Shown here: piece after piece, positions 1 through 5,355 of the stretch | Layout: every line of letters begins with the position of its first letter | Numbering within the stretch: the first letter of the stretch is position 1 | Notes under the pieces: generated by a model | Database searches by the model: none | Told to the model about the DNA's origin: nothing | What the model saw: the letters and a program-made list of their open reading frames with translations, nothing else | Translations under genes and position numbers: made by a program | Origin: Pseudomonadota bacterium | GTDB lineage: Bacteria > Pseudomonadota > Alphaproteobacteria > Acetobacterales > Acetobacteraceae | Direction of reading: 5' to 3' | DNA length: 5,355 nt | NCBI GenBank assembly: GCA_021819535.1 | Contig: JAKAQU010000223.1 | Coordinates: forward strand, 1-5,355

Positions 1-999
1 AAGCCGGGCGAAGGCGAGCGAGAGGTCGCCCACGCTTGCCGCATTCGTCGCCGCGGCCGTGCCACGCCGGGCACGGGCGGCGATGCCCTCGAAGATGACG
101 GCGAAGCGAAACAGGGCGAAAGCGGTGTGAAAGGGCCGCATCGGTGGCGCCGGGCCCCGGCGGCTTCGGTAATAATGGGCCAGATACTCGGCTTCCGAGG
201 GGATGCCGAGGGCGGCGAGATCGAGCCCCTTGAGGCCGCCATATTCCTCCGGCCGGCTGTGCCAGGCGAGCGCGCTGAAGGCGAGATCGGCGAGCGGGTG
301 GCCGATGGTCGCCAATTCCCAGTCCAGCACCGCGACCACGCGCGGCTCGGTGGGATGGAACATGAGGTTGCCGATGCGAAAATCGCCATGGCAGAGCGTG
401 GCCGTGTCGTCATCGGGGATGTTTGCGGCAAGCCAGGCGGCGAGGCGGGAAAGATCGGGGATGTCGCGAAACCGCTCGCGCTCCCATTGCATGGTCCAGC
501 GGTTGATCTGGCGCTCGAAATAATTGCCGGGCCGGCCGAACCCTTCGAGTCCGACCGCGCGCCAATCGATGTCGTGCAACCGCGCCAGCGTCTCGGCGAC
601 GGCGCGGAACATCGGACCCCGCTCGGCCGGTGTCGCGCCGGGGAGATCGGTGCTGGCGAAAACCCGCCCCTCGATGCGTTCCATGATGTAGAACGGGGTG
701 CCGACGATGTCGCGCTCGGCGTGAAAGAGCAGAACCGGCGGCACCGGCACGTCGCTTCCGGCCAGCGCCGCGAGCACGCGGTATTCGCGATCGACGGCGT
801 GGGCGGCGGGGAGGATCGGGCCGTCGGGCTGCTTGCGCAGAACCAGGCGGCGATCATCGAAAGTGACGAAGTAGGTGGGGTTCGACTGGCCGCCGCTGAT
901 CGGCTCGAGCTGCATCTCGCCCTTGGCGCCGAGGGCGCGGGCGAGAAAGGCGGCAAGACGCGCTCTATCGAACGCTGGCGTGGCCGGGGGGGGAAGCAT
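1..999 (-). CDS. Phosphotransferase family protein (APH fold, ACAD10/11 N-terminal-like), 3' end outside window
   Basis: Reading the minus strand from an ATG at 999 gives 333 uninterrupted codons that run off the left edge. The protein has the aminoglycoside-phosphotransferase/choline-kinase fold. An N-lobe glycine-rich loop GGQSNPTYFV lies at about residues 36-45, a candidate ATP-binding lysine in VLRKQP at K56, and a conserved glutamate at E72. The catalytic loop HGDFRIGN spans residues 204-211 (D206 base, N211 metal ligand), and VLDWELATIGHPLADLAF at about 224-241 carries the second metal aspartate, D226. This loop wording is characteristic of the ACAD10/ACAD11-like subfamily, which in animals is fused to an acyl-CoA dehydrogenase and phosphorylates 4-hydroxyacyl-CoAs. 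Bacterial versions are usually free-standing, about 340-360 residues, and often sit near acyl-CoA dehydrogenase genes, so only a short C-terminus should be missing. The start is fixed: an in-frame TAG lies two codons upstream (1003-1005). The natural substrate is unknown. It is transcribed divergently from the dehydrogenase cluster, and nothing in the sequence ties it to that function. Confidence 0.93.
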   Translation of the reverse strand, partial: MLPPPATPAFDRARLAAFLARALGAKGEMQLEPISGGQSNPTYFVTFDDRRLVLRKQPDGPILPAAHAVDREYRVLAALAGSDVPVPPVLLFHAERDIVGTPFYIMERIEGRVFASTDLPGATPAERGPMFRAVAETLARLHDIDWRAVGLEGFGRPGNYFERQINRWTMQWERERFRDIPDLSRLAAWLAANIPDDDTATLCHGDFRIGNLMFHPTEPRVVAVLDWELATIGHPLADLAFSALAWHSRPEEYGGLKGLDLAALGIPSEAEYLAHYYRSRRGPAPPMRPFHTAFALFRFAVIFEGIAARARRGTAAATNAASVGDLSLAFARL

Positions 1000-1008
1000 C
1001 GTCTATCG

Positions 1009-1016
1009 TTTCCTCC
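1009..1016 (-). promoter_or_regulatory. Ribosome binding site of the phosphotransferase gene
   Basis: On the minus strand the sequence GGAGGAAA precedes the ATG at 999. It is a near-perfect Shine-Dalgarno core, but about 12 bases separate GGAGG from the start codon, longer than the usual 5-9. Because TAG sits in frame just upstream of the ATG and no other start codon follows nearby, this long spacing appears real and is not a sign of a misplaced start. Confidence 0.6.
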
Positions 1017-1025
1017 AAGATTTGG

Positions 1026-1036
1026 GCAAGTCTTGC
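1026..1036. repeat. Short perfect palindrome, candidate operator half-sites
   Basis: GCAAG-T-CTTGC is a perfect 5-1-5 inverted repeat in the divergent intergenic gap. The left arm of a second, overlapping inverted repeat, CAAGA (1016-1020), can instead pair with TCTTG (1031-1035). Size and placement between divergent promoters would suit a dimeric repressor site, but an 11-base palindrome can arise by chance, and no adjacent regulator gene is visible to assign it to. Confidence 0.25.
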
Positions 1037-1087
1037 GGATTGCGTCTCGTTCGCCAAGTGTTGCCGCCGATGACCGGGATCGAGGGC

Positions 1088-1093
1088 GGGAGG
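1088..1093 (+). promoter_or_regulatory. Ribosome binding site that selects the EEP hydrolase start
   Basis: GGGAGG lies 9 bases before the ATG at 1103. The reading frame stays open far upstream, with in-frame ATGs at 875 and 1070. The one at 1070 has no Shine-Dalgarno-like sequence, and either upstream start would place a hydrophilic extension before an otherwise clean signal peptide. The site therefore decides the start in favour of 1103. Confidence 0.65.
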
Positions 1094-1102
1094 CAGGGCA
1101 GG

Positions 1103-1993
1103 ATGCGGGGTGCGATTGGGGTGTGGCTGCTTCTGTTTGCCATGCTGGCGCTGGCGGGGCAGGCGCCGGCGGGGGCGCAGGAGGTCAAGCTCGCGACCTG
1201 GAATCTCGAATGGCTCACCCTGCGTGCCGCCGGCGATCCGGCCTTGCCCGCGGATGTTGTGCCCAAACGGGCCGAGGATATCGCGGCCCTTCGCGCCTAT
1301 GCGGCGCGGCTCGATGCCGATGTGGTGGCGATCGAAGAGGTCGATGGCGCGGCCGCGGCGGCGGAAATTTTCCCGCCCGAGCGCTATGCCGTCCACATGA
1401 CCGCCGATCACGTGGTGCAGCGCGTCGGTTTCGCGGTGCGGCGGGGGATCCCGGTCGTCCCTCATCCCGATCTCGTCGCACTCGATGTCTATCCACCCGC
1501 GGCGCCGGCGCATTTGCGGAGCGGCGCCGATATCACGCTCGATCTTCCCGGCGGGATGCTGCGCCTGCTCGCCGTCCATCTCAAGGCCGGTTGCCGCAGC
1601 GATCCGTTCGCCAGCAGCCGCCGGCCGGCCTGCCGCGTTCTCGCCGCCCAGAGCCGGGTGATGCAAGCCTGGGTCGCGGCCCGCGCCGAGGCCGGCGAGG
1701 CATTCGCCGTGCTCGGCGATTTCAACCACCTGGCGGCGGCAGATGACGATGTCGCAACCACTCTCGAAGCTGCCGCACCACTCATCGAGCCGACCGCCGA
1801 TCACGCCTCGCCCTGCCGGCGTGGCGGCGAGAGGTTCATCGACCGTATTCTGCTCGGCGGCGCGGCGCGAAACTGGCTGGAGCCGGAGAGCTTGCGCGTT
1901 CTCGTCTATCACGAGCCGGGGCAGATCGCAGGGCGCCATCTTTCCGATCACTGCCCGGTTTCGGTGCGCCTCCATCTCGGGGATGGCTCATGA
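1103..1993 (+). CDS. Secreted endonuclease/exonuclease/phosphatase (EEP) family hydrolase
   Basis: The gene encodes 296 residues. Residues 1-25 look like a Sec signal peptide: an arginine near the N-terminus, a hydrophobic core of VWLLLFAMLALAG, then AGA before Q26 as a likely cleavage site, so the mature enzyme should be periplasmic. The rest carries the DNase I-like EEP motifs in order: TWNLEWL with N34, IEEVDG with metal-binding E79, AVHLKAGC with H159, LGDFNH with D206 and N208, FIDRIL with D247, and SDHCPVS with the terminal catalytic D282-H283. All expected active-site residues are present, so it should be an active Mg2+-dependent phosphodiesterase or phosphatase. Nucleic acid, nucleotide, inositol phosphate and phospholipid substrates are all possible. 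Four cysteines (C164, C177, C238, C284) may form disulfides; the C164-C177 insertion resembles a common proteobacterial subgroup. The stop codon overlaps the next ATG as ATGA, which links this hydrolase to the dehydrogenase genes. The start is chosen by the ribosome binding site and the signal peptide. Confidence 0.9.
   Translation: MRGAIGVWLLLFAMLALAGQAPAGAQEVKLATWNLEWLTLRAAGDPALPADVVPKRAEDIAALRAYAARLDADVVAIEEVDGAAAAAEIFPPERYAVHMTADHVVQRVGFAVRRGIPVVPHPDLVALDVYPPAAPAHLRSGADITLDLPGGMLRLLAVHLKAGCRSDPFASSRRPACRVLAAQSRVMQAWVAARAEAGEAFAVLGDFNHLAAADDDVATTLEAAAPLIEPTADHASPCRRGGERFIDRILLGGAARNWLEPESLRVLVYHEPGQIAGRHLSDHCPVSVRLHLGDGS
1979..1983 (+). promoter_or_regulatory. Ribosome binding site of the small subunit, inside the upstream gene
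   Basis: GGGGA lies within the last codons of the EEP hydrolase gene, 6 bases before the ATG at 1990. It gives the small-subunit gene its own initiation signal in addition to the ATGA overlap. The two downstream junctions have weaker signals or none. Confidence 0.45.
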
Positions 1994-2622
1994 AACGGCG
2001 GGAATGGCTGGCCTCGGTCGCGGCCATTGCGTTCACCGGCTGCGCCGCGCCGGCGCCGCCGAGCCCGTTGCGGTTTTTCACCCCCGAGGAAGCCGCGACC
2101 ATCACCGCCATCGCCGATCGCCTGATCCCCACCGATGATCTCGGCCCCGGCGCGGGCGAGGCGGGGGCAGCGACGTTCATCGACCGCGAGCTTGCCGGCC
2201 CCTACGGCACGAGCCGCGATCTCTATATGCGCCCGCCTTTTCTTCCTGGCCTTCCGGGGCAGGGGCCGCAATCGCCGGCGACGCCGGCGGCGCGCTATCG
2301 CGCTGGCCTTGCGGCCCTCGATGCCCATTGCCGCGCCGCTTTCGCCGGGCGCGGCTTTGCCGACCTCGCGCCGCCGCTGCAGGATCGCATGCTCGCTGAC
2401 CTCGAAGGCGGGCGCATTCTGCGCAACGACGGCGGGCGGGCGTTTTTCGATCTCGTATTGCGCGACACGATCGACGGGTTCTTTGCCGATCCCGCCTATG
2501 GCGGCAATCGTGGCATGGCGGGCTGGCGCCTGATCGGCTTTCCTGGCGCGCGCTATGATTATCGCGATTTCGTTGCCCGCCATGGCGAGGTTTATCCCGA
2601 GCCGCCGGTCGCACTCGCATGA
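1990..2622 (+). CDS. Gluconate 2-dehydrogenase subunit 3 family protein (small subunit with Tat-type leader)
   Basis: The 210-residue product matches the small (gamma) subunit of FAD-linked membrane dehydrogenases. The N-terminus MKRREWLASVAAIAFTGC has a twin arginine (R3-R4) followed by W and L, a short hydrophobic stretch, and a lipobox-like F-T-G-C ending at C18. It could be a Tat substrate, a lipoprotein, or both. The conserved domain runs from about residue 29 (FFTPEE, then ADRLIPTDD) to about 195. It includes the FFDLVLRDTIDGFF segment and DPAYGGNRGMAGWRLIGFPG at 167-186, which is the family's most recognisable stretch. In characterised relatives this subunit has no cofactor; it helps the large subunit fold and carries it through the Tat pathway. 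It sits immediately before the FAD subunit with an ATGA overlap, as expected for that role. Family assignment is firm; lipidation is inference. Confidence 0.9.
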   Translation: MKRREWLASVAAIAFTGCAAPAPPSPLRFFTPEEAATITAIADRLIPTDDLGPGAGEAGAATFIDRELAGPYGTSRDLYMRPPFLPGLPGQGPQSPATPAARYRAGLAALDAHCRAAFAGRGFADLAPPLQDRMLADLEGGRILRNDGGRAFFDLVLRDTIDGFFADPAYGGNRGMAGWRLIGFPGARYDYRDFVARHGEVYPEPPVALA

Positions 2623-4373
2623 CCCTGCGCCTGAAACCGGTCGATGCGGTGATCATCGGGTTTGGCTGGAGTGGTGCCCTTCTTGCCGAAGCCCTGAGCA
2701 GCGCCGGGCTTTCGGTGGTCGCCCTCGAACGCGGACGCTGGCGCGACACCGCCGAGAATTTTCCCCCGAGCCGCGCGCCCGATGAGCTGCGCTATGCGGT
2801 GCGCCATGACCTCGTCGTGAAACCCGCGGAAAACACGATAACTTTCCGCAATAGCGTGGCGCAGATGGCGCTTCCGATCCGGGCCTGGGGCTCGTTTTTG
2901 CCGGCGAGCGGGGCGGGCGGCGGCGGCGTGCATTGGAACGGCCAGACCTGGCGTTTCCGGCCGAGCGATTTCACCCTCAAATCCGACACCATCGCCCGCT
3001 ATGGCAAGCGTTTCCTGCCACCCGATCTCAGCATCGAGGATTGGGGTGTGACTTATGATCAACTCGAACCCTATTACGACAGGTTCGAGTATATTTGTGG
3101 CATTTCTGGAAAGTCCGGCAATCTTCGCGGCCGCATCGAGGCCGGCGGCAATCCCTTCGAGGGGCCGCGCGCGCGCGAATACCCGACCCCGCCGATGACC
3201 ATGCCCTATGCCCCGACGCTGTTCGCCGAGGCGTCGCGCGAACTGGGCTATCATCCTTTTCCCCAGCCCTCGGCCAATCTCTCGCAAGCCTACACCAACC
3301 CGTTGGGGGTGACACTCGGCGCCTGCACCTATTGCGGCTTTTGCGAGCGCTTCGGCTGCGGCAATTACGCCAAAGCGAGCCCGCAGACGACGCTCATGCC
3401 GGTTTTACGGCGGCGCAAGAATTTTTCTCTTCGCACTGAATGCACAGCACTCGCCATCGATCATGAGGGCGGCAAGGCGCGGGGCGTCACCTATACCGAC
3501 GCGAGCGGCGAGGTTTTTTTCCAGCCGGCCGAGATCGTGCTCTGCTGCGCCTATACTTTCGAGAATATCCGCCTGCTTCTGCTCTCCGGCATCGGCGCGC
3601 CCTATGATCCGCAGACCGGCCGCGGCGTCGTCGGGCGCAATTATGCCTATCAGACGACATCTTCGGTCGCGCTCGGCTTCGATGGCAAATTGCTCAACCC
3701 CTTCATCGGCGCGGGCGCCCTTGGCACGGTGGTCGATGACTGGAATGGTGATCACTATGATCACGGCCCGCTCGGCTTCATCGGCGGCGCCTATTTGGCC
3801 GCCCTTGCGACCAATGGAAGGCCGATCCTCAACCATCCGGTGCCGCCTGGGGTGCCGCGCTGGGGGGCGTCTTGGAAGCGGGCGGTCGCCAAATCCTATC
3901 TTCGTACGACGCGGCTTCTGGCGCAGGGAAGCTCGCTCAGCCATCGCGGCGCTTATTGTGATCTCGATCCCAATTATCGCGACCGCTTCGGCCGGCCGCT
4001 ATTGCGCCTGACTTTCGATTTTCACCCCAATGATCTGAAAATGTCGCATTTCGTGACCGGAAAACTCGCCGCCATCGCGCGCGCCATGCGCCCGGATTGG
4101 ATGACGATCGCCAATCGTGAGGCACCTTACAGCGTCGTTCCCTATCAGAGCACGCATAATGTCGGCGGGGCGGCGATGGGGGCCGATCGCGGGTCGAGTG
4201 TCGTCAATCCTTATTTGCAGAGCTGGGATCTTGCCAATCTTTTCGTCATAGGCGCATCCGCCTTTCCGCAGAACCCCGGCTACAACCCGACGGGAACGGT
4301 TGCCGCCCTCGCGCTGCATGCGTCAGATGCGATCACACAACGCTATCTCCGCGCACCGGGGCCGCTCGCATGA
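2619..4373 (+). CDS. GMC-family FAD dehydrogenase, large catalytic subunit (gluconate/2-ketogluconate dehydrogenase-like)
   Basis: The product is 584 residues, typical for large subunits of membrane-bound polyol and sugar-acid dehydrogenases. It opens with the FAD Rossmann motif VIIGFGWSG (G14, G16, G19) and an acidic strand end at E37 (VVALERG). Because this begins about eight residues in, there is no room for a signal peptide. GGGVHWNGQTWRF at about residues 103-115 fits the GMC flavin-contacting loop. C236, C239, C242 and C247 form CxxCxxCxxxxC, a probable iron-sulfur ligand set; related dehydrogenases carry a [3Fe-4S] centre between FAD and heme. The C-terminal GMC signature is intact: H513 in STHNVGGAAMG, then FVIGASAFPQNPGYNPTGTV, with N556 as the usual partner of the catalytic histidine. 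It should oxidise a hydroxyl group of a sugar, sugar acid or polyol on the periplasmic side and pass electrons to the cytochrome encoded next. The substrate cannot be determined. It starts by ATGA overlap with no clear Shine-Dalgarno, suggesting re-initiation coupling with the small subunit. Confidence 0.92.
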   Translation: MTLRLKPVDAVIIGFGWSGALLAEALSSAGLSVVALERGRWRDTAENFPPSRAPDELRYAVRHDLVVKPAENTITFRNSVAQMALPIRAWGSFLPASGAGGGGVHWNGQTWRFRPSDFTLKSDTIARYGKRFLPPDLSIEDWGVTYDQLEPYYDRFEYICGISGKSGNLRGRIEAGGNPFEGPRAREYPTPPMTMPYAPTLFAEASRELGYHPFPQPSANLSQAYTNPLGVTLGACTYCGFCERFGCGNYAKASPQTTLMPVLRRRKNFSLRTECTALAIDHEGGKARGVTYTDASGEVFFQPAEIVLCCAYTFENIRLLLLSGIGAPYDPQTGRGVVGRNYAYQTTSSVALGFDGKLLNPFIGAGALGTVVDDWNGDHYDHGPLGFIGGAYLAALATNGRPILNHPVPPGVPRWGASWKRAVAKSYLRTTRLLAQGSSLSHRGAYCDLDPNYRDRFGRPLLRLTFDFHPNDLKMSHFVTGKLAAIARAMRPDWMTIANREAPYSVVPYQSTHNVGGAAMGADRGSSVVNPYLQSWDLANLFVIGASAFPQNPGYNPTGTVAALALHASDAITQRYLRAPGPLA

Positions 4374-5355
4374 AAATGCTGAGGATCGCCGCTTTTTTCC
4401 TTCTCCTTGCGGCCTTGCCGTCCCACGCCGAGGACCGCGTGCGCGAGGGCGCCTATCTCGCCCACCTCGCCGATTGCGCCGTCTGTCACACACCGCCGGG
4501 TGGTGCGCCCTATTCCGGGGGGCGGCGGATTCCAACCCCGTTCGGGGCGGTGATCGCGCCCAATCTCACGCCCGACCGCGCAACCGGGATCGGCGCCTGG
4601 TCAGATGCCGAATTTACCCGCGCATTGCGCGCCGGGCGGAGCCCCGATGGTGGATTTCTCTACCCCGCCCACCCTTATCCCTATTTCGCCCGCTTCACTG
4701 ACGCGCAAGCAGCGGCGATCCGCGCCTATCTCGCAACACTTGCCCCCGTCCGCAGATCGGCGCGTGGCGCCGATCTTCCGTTTCCCTTCGATATCCGCTT
4801 TCTGCTCGCCTTCTGGGATACGCTCTATGCAACGACGCCGCAAAATCTTCCCGATCCTCGCCACGATGCGCCCTGGAACCGAGGTGCGTGGATCGTCACC
4901 GGGCCGGGGCATTGCGGCGCGTGCCATACGCCGAAAACTCTGCTCGGTGGCGATATCGCCGCGCGCGCGCTCGAGGGCGGGATGGTCGCGGGATGGGTTG
5001 CCCCACCGCTCGATGGCGATCTCCGCACCGGGCTTGGTGCGTGGCGGGAGGACGAAATCGCGAGCTTTCTCGCGACCGGCAGCGCGCATGGCGCGCTCGC
5101 AAGCGGCCCGATGGCCGAAGTGGTGGAATTTTCCGGCGCCCGCATGACGGAAGCCGACCGCGCCGCGATCGCCCACTATCTCAAGAGCCTGCCCGCGCCG
5201 CCAGCCCCCCCGCTGCCCCCGCGCCCATCACCGGCGGCTATGGCCGCGGGGGAAGCGCTCTACCGCCTCCGCTGCGCACCCTGTCACGGCCGAGATGGCG
5301 AGGGAACGAAAGGGCTCTTCCCCCGTCTTGCCGGGAGTGCGCTCGTCGAGGCCGA
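4370..5355 (+). CDS. Multiheme cytochrome c subunit of the dehydrogenase, 3' end outside window
   Basis: From the ATG at 4370, which overlaps the large-subunit stop as ATGA, 328 codons stay open to the right edge. Residues 1-20 form a Sec signal peptide (hydrophobic AAFFLLLAALP, then SHA before E21). Three c-type heme sites follow: CAVCH at 36-40, CGACH at 182-186 and CAPCH at 302-306. The region after heme 1 (IAPNLTPD, GIGAWSDAEF, LYPAHPYPYF) and the inter-domain FPFDIRFLLAFWDTLY at about 140-155 are typical of triheme cytochrome subunits of membrane alcohol, gluconate and sorbitol dehydrogenases. A proline-rich linker at about 277-292 separates domains 2 and 3. Such subunits are usually 420-480 residues and end in a membrane-anchoring helix; that part and the heme-3 methionine are not visible. 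M248 is a good axial ligand for heme 2. The first domain has no methionine at all, and H101 stands where PAMPY-type relatives have one. An ATG at 4376 is an alternative start but would only trim two residues. Confidence 0.93.
   Translation, partial: MKMLRIAAFFLLLAALPSHAEDRVREGAYLAHLADCAVCHTPPGGAPYSGGRRIPTPFGAVIAPNLTPDRATGIGAWSDAEFTRALRAGRSPDGGFLYPAHPYPYFARFTDAQAAAIRAYLATLAPVRRSARGADLPFPFDIRFLLAFWDTLYATTPQNLPDPRHDAPWNRGAWIVTGPGHCGACHTPKTLLGGDIAARALEGGMVAGWVAPPLDGDLRTGLGAWREDEIASFLATGSAHGALASGPMAEVVEFSGARMTEADRAAIAHYLKSLPAPPAPPLPPRPSPAAMAAGEALYRLRCAPCHGRDGEGTKGLFPRLAGSALVEA

Larger units (their letters stand above)
1000..1102. promoter_or_regulatory. Divergent intergenic region, presumed to hold both promoters
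   Basis: This gap of 103 bases separates the divergent phosphotransferase gene and the dehydrogenase cluster, so the promoters of both probably lie here or overlap the starts. I could not identify a convincing sigma-70 promoter. On the plus strand TTGCGG at 1033-1038 could be a -35 element, but the hexamer 17 bases downstream (AAGTGT, 1056-1061) is a poor -10. On the minus strand TTGGCG followed 17 bases later by AAGACT is equally weak. A small perfect palindrome at 1026-1036 sits between them. Function is inferred only from position. Confidence 0.4.

Noticed and set aside
875..1102. Upstream in-frame starts for the EEP hydrolase at 875 or 1070
   Set aside because: The 875 start would overlap the divergent phosphotransferase gene, the 1070 start has no ribosome binding site, and both would bury the signal peptide inside the protein.
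127..1746. Plus-strand open frame of 539 codons across the left part of the window
   Set aside because: It lies antisense to the phosphotransferase gene and then runs out of frame through the EEP hydrolase gene. The translation is arginine/glycine/alanine-rich with no domain, while the genes it overlaps have full catalytic motifs. It is a by-product of high-GC codon usage.
965..1975. Minus-strand open frame of 336 codons opposite the EEP hydrolase
   Set aside because: It is the antisense shadow of a gene with intact active-site motifs, and it would overlap the start of the phosphotransferase gene and the divergent gap. No recognisable domain or leader.
3166..3177. Alternating GC tracts (also near 4959-4970)
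   Set aside because: Short runs of GCGCGC encode Arg/Ala in frame and are expected in DNA of this composition; they do not form a repeat array.
3514..3520. Seven-T run, with T-TTT-TTC in the phase of a -1 frameshift slippery heptamer, inside the GMC gene
   Set aside because: The zero frame continues to an intact C-terminal GMC signature, and the -1 frame meets a stop at about 3604-3606. I saw no obvious stimulatory pseudoknot, so chance is the simpler reading.
2592..3944. Long minus-strand open frames opposite the GMC dehydrogenase (231 and 179 codons)
   Set aside because: They lack family motifs and ribosome binding sites, while the plus-strand frame encodes a full-length, motif-complete enzyme.
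4601..5176. Overlapping open frames on both strands in the last part of the window (180 and 191 codons)
   Set aside because: The cytochrome c frame runs through here with a heme motif and domain-typical segments; the alternatives have none.
5200..5226. C-rich tract near the right edge
   Set aside because: It encodes a proline-rich linker between heme domains of the cytochrome, a common feature in these subunits, and not a separate element.

Overview
The window is GC-rich (roughly two thirds G+C by eye), gene-dense DNA with the codon habits of an alphaproteobacterium. The three-subunit FAD/cytochrome c dehydrogenase it encodes is typical of oxidative bacteria such as Acetobacteraceae. That family-level placement is an inference from gene content, not from a marker gene.

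Layout: positions 1-999 hold, on the minus strand, nearly all of an APH-fold phosphotransferase of the ACAD10/11 N-terminal type; its 3' end lies beyond the left edge. A divergent intergenic gap of 103 bases (1000-1102) follows, containing both ribosome binding sites and a small perfect palindrome. The rest is a plus-strand cluster of four genes, each overlapping the next by the 4-base ATGA arrangement. In order they are a secreted endonuclease/exonuclease/phosphatase (EEP) fold hydrolase (1103-1993), a gluconate 2-dehydrogenase subunit 3-like protein with a twin-arginine/lipoprotein-type leader (1990-2622), a GMC-family FAD dehydrogenase large subunit with a four-cysteine cluster (2619-4373), and a multiheme cytochrome c (4370 to beyond the right edge). 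Three CxxCH sites of the cytochrome are visible.

How they work together: the last three genes form a recognisable small-large-cytochrome (S-L-C) membrane-bound dehydrogenase of the gluconate / 2-ketogluconate / fructose / sorbitol dehydrogenase type. The FAD subunit has no export signal and begins almost directly with its Rossmann motif, so it probably crosses the membrane folded, carried by the Tat-type leader of the small subunit. Electrons would pass from substrate to FAD, then probably an iron-sulfur centre, then the hemes, then ubiquinone or an oxidase. The substrate cannot be read from the sequence. The EEP hydrolase is also predicted to be exported and looks translationally coupled to the dehydrogenase, which is the least expected feature of the layout.

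I see no mobile element, CRISPR array, tRNA, rRNA or convincing terminator. The region reads as ordinary chromosomal metabolism with a few details worth checking, not as a clearly new system.
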